From Rhodoblastus sp. (GTDB lineage Bacteria > Pseudomonadota > Alphaproteobacteria > Rhizobiales > Beijerinckiaceae), in assembly GCF_019449565.1 (NCBI RefSeq), contig NZ_JAGRPM010000061.1, positions 1 through 53,342 on the forward strand: DNA of 53,342 nucleotides, read 5' to 3'. Of the stretch, positions 34,196 through 43,444 are shown piece after piece; within the stretch, counting starts at the first letter, position 1; every line of letters begins with the position of its first letter. The notes beneath the pieces were generated by a model. That model did no database searches. It saw only the letters and a list, made by a program, of their open reading frames with translations, and had not been told where the DNA came from. Position numbers and translations under genes: made by a program.

Positions 34196-35029
34196 ATGTC
34201 TCATGCGTTGCAGGATCGTCCAGCGACCGAAAGCGACCTTCGCCGCTTTGTCGAGCGGCACGGCCGTCTCTTCATTCTGACAGGCGCGGGGTGCAGCACC
34301 GGCTCTGGCATTCCCGACTATCGCGATTCCGACGGGGCCTGGAAGCGCAAGCAGCCCGTGACCTTTCAGGACTTCATGGGTTCGGAGCCGACGCGGCGGC
34401 GCTACTGGGCCCGCAGCCTGCTGGGCTGGCGACGTTTTCGGCATGCCGCGCCCAATGATGCGCATCACGCCCTGGCCCGGCTGGAGGCGATGGGTAAAAG
34501 CGCCTTGCTCGTCACCCAGAATGTCGACCGTCTGCATCAGGCCGCCGGCAGCCGCAATGTGATCGACCTGCACGGGCGGCTCGACCGGATTCGCTGCATG
34601 GCCTGCGAGCGGCGAAGCCCGCGCGAAGATTTCCAGACCGCGCTCGAAAGCCTCAATCCGGATTGGGCCGAGCTCGAAGCCGCCCAGGCGCCCGACGGCG
34701 ATGCCGACCTCGAGGGCGTGGATTTCACATCTTTTTCCATCCCCTGCTGCGCGTCCTGCGGCGGGTTGCTGAAGCCGGATGTGGTGTTTTTCGGCGAGAA
34801 CGTCCCGCGCGAGCGCGTCGAGACGGCGATACAGGCGCTGGAACGAGCCGACGCCGTGCTGGTGGTCGGCACGTCGCTGATGGTCTATTCCGGCTTCCGC
34901 TTCGCGGAGACGGCGGCCCTTCAGGGTAAGCCGACCGCTGCGATCGTGCTGGGGCGCACGCGCGCCGACCATTTGCTCGCCTTGAAGGTGGAGCAATCCT
35001 GCGAAGCCGCGCTGTCCTTTCTGCTGTGA
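34196..35029 (+). CDS. Sir2-family NAD-dependent protein deacylase
   Basis: 277 residues from the ATG at 34196; a TTG at 34184 would add four residues, and neither has a strong ribosome site. Sirtuin motifs are complete: GAGCSTGSGIPDYR for NAD binding, TQNVDRLHQAAGS, the catalytic His in DLHGRL, a CMAC...CCASC zinc-binding set, and VVGTSLMVYSGF. The pattern fits the class II (SIRT4-like) subgroup. It is cytoplasmic, with no operon partner in the same orientation. The terminator just upstream separates it from the secretion genes. Confidence 0.92.
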   Translation: MSHALQDRPATESDLRRFVERHGRLFILTGAGCSTGSGIPDYRDSDGAWKRKQPVTFQDFMGSEPTRRRYWARSLLGWRRFRHAAPNDAHHALARLEAMGKSALLVTQNVDRLHQAAGSRNVIDLHGRLDRIRCMACERRSPREDFQTALESLNPDWAELEAAQAPDGDADLEGVDFTSFSIPCCASCGGLLKPDVVFFGENVPRERVETAIQALERADAVLVVGTSLMVYSGFRFAETAALQGKPTAAIVLGRTRADHLLALKVEQSCEAALSFLL

Positions 35030-35048
35030 ACGAGGGGCCGCTTGCCGC

Positions 35049-37862
35049 TCAGCGCGGCGACGAGGCCGCGTCGATCAGATGCAGGATGGAGCGGTAGCGC
35101 CGCCCGGAATGGGCGGCGAGGCCGATCTCGCAGGTCCGGCTGGAGGAATAGCCTTCGCGGCAGTCGTCCGGCAGGCTTTCGTTCAGGTGGCGCAGGGCGT
35201 GGTCATTCAGCTCCGGCTGCGAAAAGCCCTTGTCGCCGGCGAAGCCGCAGCAGGTCACGCCAGGGGGCGCGATCACTGTTTCCGCGCAGGCGCTGGCGAC
35301 GTCGATCAAGGCCGAGGCCAGCCCCGCCTTGCGCAGCGAGCAGGTGACATGCACGGCGATGGTCTCCGGCAGAGGCTTCAGCCTCAGTTTCGGCGCGATT
35401 TCGTCGCGCAGGAACTGGACGAGATCGATTGGCCGGAAGCGGGGGCCGGCGAAGGCCTGCATGCGTGTGGCGCAGGGTGAAGTGTCAAACACCAGCGGAA
35501 TGGCGGCGCCATCGGAGGACAGGCTGTTCGCCAGTTCCTCCGCCTTGGCCTTGGCGATGTCCGGAAAGCCTTTGGAGGCGAAAGGCTGGCCGCAGCATAG
35601 CTCGTCGAGGCCTTCGGGCAGAACGAGACGATAGCCGGCGCGCGCGAAAACCTGCGCCGCGACCTGTTGCAGCGGCGGGCTGTCGTCGCCCGGCGCCGGT
35701 CCCATGGCGCGGCTGGCGCAGGACGGGAAGAACAGCACCGGCGCCAAGCCTGCAATCTCGGTAGCTGGCCTGGCCTCAGGCCATGCGGCGCGCGGCATGG
35801 CCGGCGACAGGCGCGGCAGGCCCAGCGTGCGATGGGCGGCGGCGGAGGCCTTTTGCACGGCATCGCCGCCCAGGATGCGACCGGCGAAATCCCCGGCGGC
35901 GAGACCGGCGCGCGTCGCCTTGAGCGTCAGGGCGAAATGGCTGGCCACGGCTCCGGCGACGGCCTGGGCCACGCCGCCGCGCCGTTCGGCGCGCAAAGTG
36001 CGGATATAGGCGCCGGTGTCGATCTCCAGCGGGCAGACCGTCGAGCACAGGGAACAGCCGGCGCAAGTGGCGTCGCCTGCGTAATCATAGGCCTTCTGCA
36101 TCTCGGCCAGCTGCGGCGCATCGGGATCGTCGCAGCGCAGGCGGCGCATTTCGCGCGCGGCCGTGATGCGCTGGCGCGGCGACAGGGTCAGGCCTTTCGA
36201 CGGGCATTGCGGCTCGCAGAAGCCGCATTCGATGCAGGAATCGATCAGCGGCGAGGTCGCCGGCATGGGTTTCAGATTTTTCAGGTGGATCTTGGCGTCG
36301 TCATTGAGCAGCACGCCGGGATTGAGCAGGTTTTCGGGATCGAGCAGCGCCTTGATGCGCCGCATCGCCGCCGTTGCCACCGCGCCCCATTCGCGCTCGA
36401 CAAAGGGCGCCATGTTGCGCCCCGTGCCATGCTCCGCCTTGAGAGAACCGTCATATTTGCCGACGACCAGCTCCGCCACCGCCTCCATGAAACCGGCATA
36501 GCGCGCGATCTCCGCCTCGGATTCGAAGCCCTGCGCAAAGACGAAATGCAGATTGCCCTCCAGCGCATGGCCGAAAATGATCGCCTCGCGATAGCCATGA
36601 GCGTGGAGCAGGGCCTGCAAGTCGGCGGTGGCCTCGGCCAGCCGCGCGACCGGAAAGGCCACATCCTCGATAATCACTGTGGTCCCCGGCGGCCTCTTGC
36701 CGCCTACCGCCGGAAAAGTCCCCTTGCGAATATCCCAGAGCCGGCCGGATTCGACGGGATCCGATGTGAAATTCACGCCATTGAGCGTAGTCGACAGATC
36801 GATGGTCGCCGTGACCGCCGCCAGTTGCGCGCGCAAGGTTTCAGCGTCGGCGGCGCGCGATTCGATCAGCAGCGCCGCCGCCTGAGGCCCGAGTGAATCG
36901 ACATCGACCGGCATGCCCTTCTTGTGCTTGACGCTTTCGAGCGAGGCGCGGTCGAGCAGCTCCACCGCCTCGACCGGCGCGCTTTTCAGCGCGCTCACGG
37001 CGCGGCAGGCCGAGGCGAGATCGGCGAAGACCACCAGCGCCGAGGCCTTGTCCTTATATTCCGGCACGGTGCGGTAATCGACCCGCGACAGGAAGCCGAG
37101 CGTGCCTTCCGAGCCGATCATCAGATGGGCGAGAATGTCGATCGGATCGTCAAAATCGACCAGAGCGTTGATGGCGTAGCCGGTGGTGTTCTTGAGACGG
37201 AATTTTTCTTTTATGCGCGCGGCTGTGACCTCGTCGACCTTTATCTCAGCGGACAATGCGGCAAGCCCTGCGAGCAGCGCTGCATGAGAGCGACGAAAAC
37301 CTGCGACGCTGGCGGGATCGGCCGTGTCCAGCGCAACGCCGTCGGCGAGCACGAGCCGCAGGCTCGCGAGCGTGTGATAGGAATTCTGCCCCACGCCGCA
37401 GCACATGCCCGAGGAATTATTGGCCGCGATGCCGCCGATCTTGGCGGTGGCGATGGAGGCGGGATCGGGGCCGATCTTGCGGGCGAGCGGCGCGAGGCGG
37501 CGGTTGGCCTCGCCGCCGACCAGCGACGGGCCGAGCCGCGCCACTTGCGAGGCCGCATCATAAGCGAAGGTGGCGAAGCCCTCGCCGAGCACGGCGAGGA
37601 CGGAATCCGTCACCGCCTGCCCGGACAGCGACGTTCCGGCAGCGCGGAAGGTGACCGGCGCCTTGAGCCTGCGGCAGGTGGCCAGAATGGCGAGAATATC
37701 CGCCTCTTCTTCCGCTACGGCGACCACCTGCGGCGTCAGACGATAGAAGCTCGCGTCCGTTCCATAGGCGAGCCGCCGCAAGGGGTCGGCGAACACGCGT
37801 TCCCGCGGCAGGATTTTTTCAAATTCCAGCGCAAGGCCGCCGACCGAGGTTTGATGCAGCAA
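35049..37862 (-). CDS. dld: D-lactate dehydrogenase, FAD and Fe-S fusion type (Dld-II)
   Basis: 937 residues with a TTG start at 37862 supported by GGAGA eight bases upstream; no ATG is available. The N-terminal FAD-binding PCMH domain has RAAGTSLSGQAVTD and a GSEGTLGF motif. A GlcD-type C-terminal cap with EHGTGRN follows. Two 4Fe-4S cysteine clusters, CIECGFCEPQCP and CAGCSLCSTVCP, come next, then two CCG domains (CCGQPFASKG, CCGFAGDKGFSQPEL). This one-chain GlcD-GlcF arrangement is typical of respiratory D-lactate dehydrogenases that feed electrons to quinone. It lies downstream of the lactate permease in the same operon. Confidence 0.92.
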   Translation of the reverse strand: MLHQTSVGGLALEFEKILPRERVFADPLRRLAYGTDASFYRLTPQVVAVAEEEADILAILATCRRLKAPVTFRAAGTSLSGQAVTDSVLAVLGEGFATFAYDAASQVARLGPSLVGGEANRRLAPLARKIGPDPASIATAKIGGIAANNSSGMCCGVGQNSYHTLASLRLVLADGVALDTADPASVAGFRRSHAALLAGLAALSAEIKVDEVTAARIKEKFRLKNTTGYAINALVDFDDPIDILAHLMIGSEGTLGFLSRVDYRTVPEYKDKASALVVFADLASACRAVSALKSAPVEAVELLDRASLESVKHKKGMPVDVDSLGPQAAALLIESRAADAETLRAQLAAVTATIDLSTTLNGVNFTSDPVESGRLWDIRKGTFPAVGGKRPPGTTVIIEDVAFPVARLAEATADLQALLHAHGYREAIIFGHALEGNLHFVFAQGFESEAEIARYAGFMEAVAELVVGKYDGSLKAEHGTGRNMAPFVEREWGAVATAAMRRIKALLDPENLLNPGVLLNDDAKIHLKNLKPMPATSPLIDSCIECGFCEPQCPSKGLTLSPRQRITAAREMRRLRCDDPDAPQLAEMQKAYDYAGDATCAGCSLCSTVCPLEIDTGAYIRTLRAERRGGVAQAVAGAVASHFALTLKATRAGLAAGDFAGRILGGDAVQKASAAAHRTLGLPRLSPAMPRAAWPEARPATEIAGLAPVLFFPSCASRAMGPAPGDDSPPLQQVAAQVFARAGYRLVLPEGLDELCCGQPFASKGFPDIAKAKAEELANSLSSDGAAIPLVFDTSPCATRMQAFAGPRFRPIDLVQFLRDEIAPKLRLKPLPETIAVHVTCSLRKAGLASALIDVASACAETVIAPPGVTCCGFAGDKGFSQPELNDHALRHLNESLPDDCREGYSSSRTCEIGLAAHSGRRYRSILHLIDAASSPR

Positions 37863-37907
37863 CGGATGTCTCCAAAAGTCACGGGAACCAGACTGACGCG
37901 GGAAATC

Positions 37908-37934
37908 CAGGCGCCGGCTTTGAGCCGGCGCCTG
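37908..37934 (-). promoter_or_regulatory. Intercistronic hairpin between permease and dehydrogenase genes
   Basis: A perfect 12-bp stem (CAGGCGCCGGCT / AGCCGGCGCCTG) with a 3-base loop sits seven bases after the permease stop and 45 bases before the dehydrogenase start. No T run. It may protect mRNA ends or partially attenuate downstream transcription. Confidence 0.55.
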
Positions 37935-37940
37935 CTCCGC

Positions 37941-39557
37941 TCAAGGATTCGCGACGACCGGAATAACCCAGGGGATCACGAATTGCTGGATGGCGACCAG
38001 CACAGCCAGCACGCAGGTCAGGATGATGCTGTGCCAGAAGGTCCGCGCGAAGACCTCGCCCTCCTTGTTCTGGAGATTGGTGACGGACACGCCTGTCGCG
38101 ATATTCTGCGGCGAGACCATCTTGCCCATCACGCCGCCGGACGAATTGGTCGCGGCGAACAGAATTGGGTTGAGATCGAGCTGGCGGGCCGCCACCACTT
38201 GCAGATTGCCGAACAAGGCGTTGCCTGAGGTATCGCTGCCCGAGAGCATCACCGCGATCCAGCCCAGGAATGGCGACAGGAAGACAAACAGCAGGCCGGT
38301 CGAGGCGACGGCGTGACCGAGCGTATAGGCCATGCCCGAATAGTTCATCAGATAGGCGAGGCCGATGATGAGCATGACGGTAAGGACAGCGATCCGGATC
38401 TGGCGGAGCGTATTGCTGACACAGCCGAGGAAATCGCTTGGCGAAATCCGCACGAAGAAAGCCGTGACCAGCGTGGCGAACAGGATCGCCGTGCCATTGC
38501 CGAGCGGCTGGAAAGCCCAGATCGCGGCATAGGGCTTGGCTTTATAAAGCGTGATCGAAATGGCGTTATGCAGGCCGGGCCATTCGATCTTGGACTGCGC
38601 GATCGTGGCCCAGCCGAAATGGGTCCAGGCGATCACAACGCCCGAGACGATCAGCCAGGGCAGCCAGCCCTGCCAGGGCGCGACTTCGGATTTGCTCTCT
38701 TCCGCGAGCGCGGCGGCGGAGACTGCGAATTCCGGATCCGGCGCCGGACGCCATACTTGCAGGAAGAGAATGGTGCCGATCAGCGAACCCAGCGAGGACA
38801 GCACGTCGGTGAGTGCGTAATCGAGGAAGTTCGAGGATACGAATTGCGAGATGGCGAAGCTGCCGCCCGATACCAGCAGGACCGGCCAGAGCGCCTTGAC
38901 CGAGCGCATGCCGCCATAAACGAACATGACATAGAAGGGCAGCATCAGCGCAATGACCGGCAGCTGGCGGCCGATCATCGCGCCGAGCGCCTGGGCGGGC
39001 AGCCCGGTCACAGCGCCAAGCACCGTAACCGGCACGCCGAGCGCGCCGAAGGCGACGGGCGCGGTGTTGAAGATGAGCACGAAAACCAGAGCTTCGATTG
39101 GCGGAAAGCCGCACAGGATCAGCAGGGACGAGGTGATCGCGACCGGCGTGCCGAAACCGGCCACGCCTTCGAGCAGCGCGCCGAAGCAGAAGCCGATGAC
39201 CACAAGAATGATGCGCCGGTCATTGGGTAGATGGTCAATGACCCAGGCGCGAAAGGCGTCGAAACGGCCGGACTTCACCGCGACATTGTAAAGCAGCAGA
39301 GCGTTGACGACGATCCACATCACGGGCCAGAGCGCGAAGACCGCGCCGTTCAGGACGGAATCGAAAGCGAGATTGGCCGGCATTTTCCAGCCCCATATCG
39401 CCACCGCGAGGCCGACGACGAGGCCGGCGAGAGAGGCTTGCCACGCCGGACGGCGCAGCAGGCCCAACAGGATCAGAACCGTCAGGACCGGCAGAATCGC
39501 CGCGACGAAGGACAGGCCGAGGCTATCGCCGATCGGCGTCAAAAGCTGTGCGAACAT
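37941..39557 (-). CDS. lctP: Lactate permease (LctP/LldP family)
   Basis: 538 residues from the ATG at 39557, which has GGAGG seven bases upstream; an upstream ATG at 39626 has none. About 13 hydrophobic helices with the LctP family stretches EGVAGFGTPVAI, GVPVTVLG, NYSGMAYTLG, GSDTSGNALFGNLQ and ATNSSGGVMGKMVSPQNIA. It imports lactate, and possibly glycolate, by proton symport. It lies in an operon with the D-lactate dehydrogenase and is divergent from the GntR regulator, a classical lactate utilisation layout. Confidence 0.93.
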   Translation of the reverse strand: MFAQLLTPIGDSLGLSFVAAILPVLTVLILLGLLRRPAWQASLAGLVVGLAVAIWGWKMPANLAFDSVLNGAVFALWPVMWIVVNALLLYNVAVKSGRFDAFRAWVIDHLPNDRRIILVVIGFCFGALLEGVAGFGTPVAITSSLLILCGFPPIEALVFVLIFNTAPVAFGALGVPVTVLGAVTGLPAQALGAMIGRQLPVIALMLPFYVMFVYGGMRSVKALWPVLLVSGGSFAISQFVSSNFLDYALTDVLSSLGSLIGTILFLQVWRPAPDPEFAVSAAALAEESKSEVAPWQGWLPWLIVSGVVIAWTHFGWATIAQSKIEWPGLHNAISITLYKAKPYAAIWAFQPLGNGTAILFATLVTAFFVRISPSDFLGCVSNTLRQIRIAVLTVMLIIGLAYLMNYSGMAYTLGHAVASTGLLFVFLSPFLGWIAVMLSGSDTSGNALFGNLQVVAARQLDLNPILFAATNSSGGVMGKMVSPQNIATGVSVTNLQNKEGEVFARTFWHSIILTCVLAVLVAIQQFVIPWVIPVVANP

Positions 39558-39632
39558 GTTTCCTCCCCAGAGCCTATGCCCGAACCGCGCGATGGAGACC
39601 GAGTGGTCTTTTTGCCTTATCGCCATCTTCGG

Positions 39633-39666
39633 CTGGTCATAAAACTTTACCAGAAATTATTACTGG
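39633..39666. promoter_or_regulatory. Probable operator of the lactate regulator
   Basis: A 17-bp near-palindrome CCAGAAATTATTACTGG (39650-39666; 7 of 8 positions match) overlaps an outer pair CTGGT (39633) and ACCAG (39649). It sits between the divergent permease and regulator starts. FadR/LldR-type GntR proteins bind TGGT-N-ACCA-like sites, so this is the expected location and style, but the regulator-site match is inferred. Confidence 0.6.
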
Positions 39667-39745
39667 AAATTTTTTTGTCATTCAAGAGGCCGTGGACAAA
39701 TTATTTCCGGATGCTAGTCTGGCGGCGAAATTCAGGAACCACACT

Positions 39746-40516
39746 ATGGAACCGGTCCGTAATCCGAAGCTCGCAGACTCCATCGCCGAACATCTCGAAC
39801 AATTGATTCTGGAAGGCGCGCTAAGGCCCGGCGAAAGGCTCGCCTCAGAGCGGGAAATGGCCGAGAAATTCGAAATTTCGCGGCCCTGCCTGCGCGAGGC
39901 GCTGGACATCCTGCAACAGCGCGGCCTGATCGAAACGACGAAATCCGGCACGCATGTCGCGCGCTTCATGGCGCCGCTCACCGAGCCGCTCGCCGCCTTG
40001 CTGCAGTCAAGCGAGCAGGCGCTGATCGATTATCTGGAATATCGCAACCTGATCGAGGGCGAGGCCGCGCGGCTCGCCGCCTTGCGCGCGACCGAATTCG
40101 AGATCGAGGCGATCCAGAAATGCATGGATCGGATGAAGGCGGCGCATAAGCTCGACGACCCCACCGCCGAGGCCGAGGCGGACGCCGATCTCCACATGCT
40201 GATCTATGAGGCCTCACATAATATCGTGCTGCTGCATATCATGCGCGCTTTTTCCGACATGCTGCGGCGGGGCGTGTTTTACAACCGCCACCATCTCTAT
40301 TCCCATCAGGGCTTCCGCGACCAATTGCTGACGCAGCACCTGGCGATTGGAGAGGCCATCGTGAACCGCCAGCCGGACGAAGCGGCGGAAGCCGCAACGG
40401 GCCACATGCGCGCCACGGCGGAGACTCTCAAGCAAATGCGTGAGGAAGACGTTCGCGTCGCGCGCGTTTTGCGCCGCATGGGTCGCAGCGAATTGCTTGC
40501 GCGCCGCGGCGATTGA
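39746..40516 (+). CDS. GntR/FadR-family transcription regulator of lactate genes
   Basis: 256 residues from the ATG at 39746, with AGGAA upstream; the longer open frame begins inside the permease leader. The N-terminal winged helix has LEGALRPGERLASEREMAEKF followed by EISRPCLREALDILQQRGLIE. The C-terminal all-helical FCD domain has metal/effector ligands in the pattern D-x-x-H (DADLHMLIYEAS), a later H (LLTQHLAIGEAI) and GHMRA. It is divergent from the lactate permease, so it is most likely an LldR-like repressor relieved by lactate. Confidence 0.9.
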   Translation: MEPVRNPKLADSIAEHLEQLILEGALRPGERLASEREMAEKFEISRPCLREALDILQQRGLIETTKSGTHVARFMAPLTEPLAALLQSSEQALIDYLEYRNLIEGEAARLAALRATEFEIEAIQKCMDRMKAAHKLDDPTAEAEADADLHMLIYEASHNIVLLHIMRAFSDMLRRGVFYNRHHLYSHQGFRDQLLTQHLAIGEAIVNRQPDEAAEAATGHMRATAETLKQMREEDVRVARVLRRMGRSELLARRGD

Positions 40517-40553
40517 GTTTCGCCACGGCGCGTTCGGTATCAGGGGCAGATGA

Positions 40554-41177
40554 TCAGGCCGCTTTCTGAGCGATCTCGGAGCGGGCTGCCGCGATGGCCT
40601 TGGCGCGCTGTTCGCCGCCGAGCGCCACGCCCTCCGCGCGGATGAAGCTGACGTCGCTAATGCCGAAGAAGCCGAATACGCCGCGCAGGTAATTTTCCTG
40701 ATGGTCGAGGAATTCAATCTGCGTTCCGGGCCCGTAAAAGCCGCCGCGCGAGGAGGCGACGATCACCTTCTTGCCTCCGGCAAGGCCGACCGGGCCGTTT
40801 TCGCTATAGCGGAAGGTCTTGCCCGCGACGGCGAGGCGGTCGATCCAGGCCTTGAGCTGGCTTGGCACCGAGAAATTATACATGGGCGCGCCGACGACGA
40901 CGATGTCGGCCGCCAGGAATTCCTCCAGCGCCGCCTGCCCGGCGGCGAGGTCCTGCGCAAGCGCGGACGTTTCCGGCGCGGCGCCCTGGAAGGCGGCGAG
41001 ATGCGCGCCGGAAAGATGCCCGACCGGATCGACGGCGAGATCGCGATAGGTCACGGACAGGCCCGGATGGCGGCGCTGCTGCTCGGCGACGATTTCGGCG
41101 GACAATTCGCGGCTGACCGAACCGGCGCCGAGAATGCTGGAATCCACATGCAGGAGTTTCTTGACGGAATGGGTCAT
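40554..41177 (-). CDS. azoR: FMN-dependent NADH-azoreductase
   Basis: 207 residues, ATG at 41177 with AAGGA upstream. Flavodoxin-like fold with the AzoR signatures [18 protein letters not shown] (FMN phosphate loop), [17 protein letters not shown] and [10 protein letters not shown]. It reduces quinones and azo compounds with NAD(P)H and protects against electrophile stress. It is transcribed in the same direction as the LysR regulator gene upstream, which could regulate it. Confidence 0.93.
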   Translation of the reverse strand: MTHSVKKLLHVDSSILGAGSVSRELSAEIVAEQQRRHPGLSVTYRDLAVDPVGHLSGAHLAAFQGAAPETSALAQDLAAGQAALEEFLAADIVVVGAPMYNFSVPSQLKAWIDRLAVAGKTFRYSENGPVGLAGGKKVIVASSRGGFYGPGTQIEFLDHQENYLRGVFGFFGISDVSFIRAEGVALGGEQRAKAIAAARSEIAQKAA

Positions 41178-41349
41178 GGCGGGCGTCCTTTTGCTGCGAT
41201 TTGCTCATCGAATTGCGCCTGAAGGCGCACGGCCGCCGGGTTGAGGCGGCTCGATTTCGATCTGGCGCAAGTCTGTCAGCAGCTGGACGACCAAAACAGC
41301 CGAATAATTTATATCATTAGGTTCGAGAAATTAGAAAAGAAGCCCGGCG

Positions 41350-42279
41350 TCACAGCTCGGCCATCCTCAGCGAGTCCTTGTCCTGCGCGCCGCAGGCGCT
41401 GAATTGCTGCAGGAGCCATGTTCCGGCCGGGCCCGGCGGCGCATCGCGGCGGTAGATCGCGGAAAGCGGCATGATTCCGCCCGGATGGTCGGGCATGTCC
41501 AGCCGCACCAATCTTCCCGACGCCAGGTCCGGCTCGACCATTTCAAGCGGCATGTTGCCCCAGCCGATCCCCTCGCGCAGCAAGGAATGTTTCGCGCCAA
41601 GATCGGCAAGCCGCCACGTCCGCCCGCTGACCACGCCGAAATCGCGTCCCTCGGACAGCGTCGAGCGGTCGGTCAGCACCAGCTGCACATGGTCGCGCCC
41701 CGCGCCAGGCGGCAGCTTTTCCATCCGCGCCAAAGGATGGCCCGGCGCCGCGACGGGGACCAGCTCGACCGCGCCGACGCTGATTCGCTCCAGTTCGGCG
41801 CGCTCAGCCGCGAGCGGGCCGCTGATGCCGAGCGCGGCGTGGCGATCAAGCACGAGACCGGCCACCGCGCCCAGCGCCTCGACCGAGAGCCGCAGAGCGA
41901 CGGTGGGAAATTTCTCGCTGAACGCGCGCAGCAATTCGCCCAGCCGGCGCGAGGGAACCATGACGTCGACAGCGAGGCGAACCTCAGGCTCCAACCCCGC
42001 GAGCATGCCCTTCACCTTCGCGCGCAAACCATCCATGCCGTGGGCGATATGGCCAGCCTCCGCCAGAACCGCGCGCCCGGCTTCGGTCAGGCGCGGACGG
42101 CGCGTCGATTCGCGATCGAACAATTCGACGCCGAGCTGCGCCTCCAGATTTGCGACGCCATAGGAGATGACGGATGTCGCGCGATTGAGCTTGCGTCCGG
42201 CCGCAGCGAAGCTGCCGGTCTCGACGACCGTCAGAAAGATCCGCAGCTGATCGAAGGTTGGGATTCCGGGCTCTGACAT
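41350..42279 (-). CDS. LysR-family transcription regulator
   Basis: 309 residues. The N-terminal winged helix-turn-helix has FLTVVETGSFAAAGRKLNRATSVISYGVANLEAQLGVELFDR, the LysR consensus, in ten-residue steps. The C-terminal substrate domain runs from about residue 95. It is divergent from the pirin gene across a 120-bp A+T-rich region with a TTCTAGAA palindrome, a likely autoregulatory site. LysR/pirin divergent pairs are common. The inducer is unknown. Confidence 0.9.
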   Translation of the reverse strand: MSEPGIPTFDQLRIFLTVVETGSFAAAGRKLNRATSVISYGVANLEAQLGVELFDRESTRRPRLTEAGRAVLAEAGHIAHGMDGLRAKVKGMLAGLEPEVRLAVDVMVPSRRLGELLRAFSEKFPTVALRLSVEALGAVAGLVLDRHAALGISGPLAAERAELERISVGAVELVPVAAPGHPLARMEKLPPGAGRDHVQLVLTDRSTLSEGRDFGVVSGRTWRLADLGAKHSLLREGIGWGNMPLEMVEPDLASGRLVRLDMPDHPGGIMPLSAIYRRDAPPGPAGTWLLQQFSACGAQDKDSLRMAEL

Positions 42280-42402
42280 TTCTATTTTCTAGAATTGAAC
42301 ATCGTATTTTATCCCACTAAACAGAAAAGACCACAATGCCTACATAGCTGTCATGACAGGCCCGCCGGATCGCCGGCGCAACCGGCCAACAAGGAGGCAA
42401 AC

Positions 42403-43098
42403 ATGATCGAACTTCGTCCGTTCAACGGCCTTGGCGGCGACAACCACGGCTGGCTCGACGCCAAGCATCATTTCTCATTCGCCAATTATCACGACGCGTC
42501 CCGCATGGGATGGGGCGCCCTGCGCGTGTGGAACGATGACGCCATTCAGCCCAACACCGGCTTCCCGCCGCATCCTCATCGCAATATGGAGATCGTCACT
42601 TTCGTGCGGAAGGGCGCGATCACCCATGAGGACAATCTTGGCAACAGGGGCCGCACCGAAGCCGGCGATGTGCAGGTGATGTCGGCGGGCCACGGCATCG
42701 TTCATTCGGAATATAATCTCGAGGACAAGGTGACGGAGATCTTCCAGATCTGGATCCTGCCGACCCGCACCGGCGAGGTGCCGAGCTGGGGAAGCCGGCC
42801 CTTTCCGAAGGGCGACCGCGCGGGCTCCTTCGTGACGCTCGCCTCGGGCGTCGCGGGGGATGACGCTCTCCCGATCCGCGCCGACGCGCGGGTGGCGGCG
42901 GCGACGCTCAAGGCGGGGCAAAGTGCGGAATATGCGCTTGGGAAAGACCGCAGCGCCTATCTCGTCCCGGCCACGGGAGCCGTCGAAATCAACGGCCTTC
43001 GCGTCGGAACGCGCGACGGCGCCGCGATCAGAGATCTCGAAACCATCCGGGTGACCGCGCTTGAGGATAGCGAGATCGTCCTGGTGGACGCCGCCTGA
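42403..43098 (+). CDS. Pirin-family protein
   Basis: 231 residues, ATG at 42403 with a strong AAGGAGG. Bicupin fold: the N-terminal cupin holds the metal ligands in PHPHRNMEIVT, EDNLGNRG and GHGIVHSE. The second half is the typical degenerate cupin. Pirins often have quercetin 2,3-dioxygenase activity or act as redox sensors. Co-localisation with azoreductase and LysR suggests a phenolic/quinone response. Confidence 0.92.
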   Translation: MIELRPFNGLGGDNHGWLDAKHHFSFANYHDASRMGWGALRVWNDDAIQPNTGFPPHPHRNMEIVTFVRKGAITHEDNLGNRGRTEAGDVQVMSAGHGIVHSEYNLEDKVTEIFQIWILPTRTGEVPSWGSRPFPKGDRAGSFVTLASGVAGDDALPIRADARVAAATLKAGQSAEYALGKDRSAYLVPATGAVEINGLRVGTRDGAAIRDLETIRVTALEDSEIVLVDAA

Positions 43099-43136
43099 CG
43101 CTCTCCCCAGAGTTTTCAGGGGACGCGGCAAGACAG

Positions 43137-43172
43137 GCGGGCGCCCCGATCCGGCGGGATCGGGGCGCCCGC
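43137..43172. terminator. Very strong hairpin after the pirin gene
   Basis: A perfect 16-bp stem (GCGGGCGCCCCGATCC and its complement) with a GGCG loop. A T run is missing on either side, so it may terminate by Rho or serve as an mRNA stabiliser. It lies 40 bases after the pirin stop. Confidence 0.6.
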
Positions 43173-43335
43173 GCGAAAAATCGACGGAGGCGTCAAGCGA
43201 AGCCAAAATCGCCGCGCGGCAAGCCGGATCGCTCATCGGTCGCCGATACAGCCAGGCAAAGACTTGAAAATACGATAACATATTGAATCAGCGGCTGCTT
43301 CAACGATCGTCGGCCATATTGGGAACGGTTTAATC

Positions 43336-43364
43336 TTGACGCAGCGTGAAGCCCAATTTAGGAA
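43336..43364 (+). promoter_or_regulatory. Putative sigma70 promoter of the glycosylation island
   Basis: TTGACG (43336) and TAGGAA (43359) separated by 17 bases, about 80 bases before the ATG at 43445. The -35 box is good, the -10 box weak. The rest of the 350-bp intergenic stretch shows only the pirin hairpin. Confidence 0.35.
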
Positions 43365-43444
43365 TAGAGTCACTTATAGAGCCTCGAGTCGCAAAGAATA
43401 ACTCTTAAGCGCCACGCAGAGAGACAAAGTGAGACGGGGAATCG

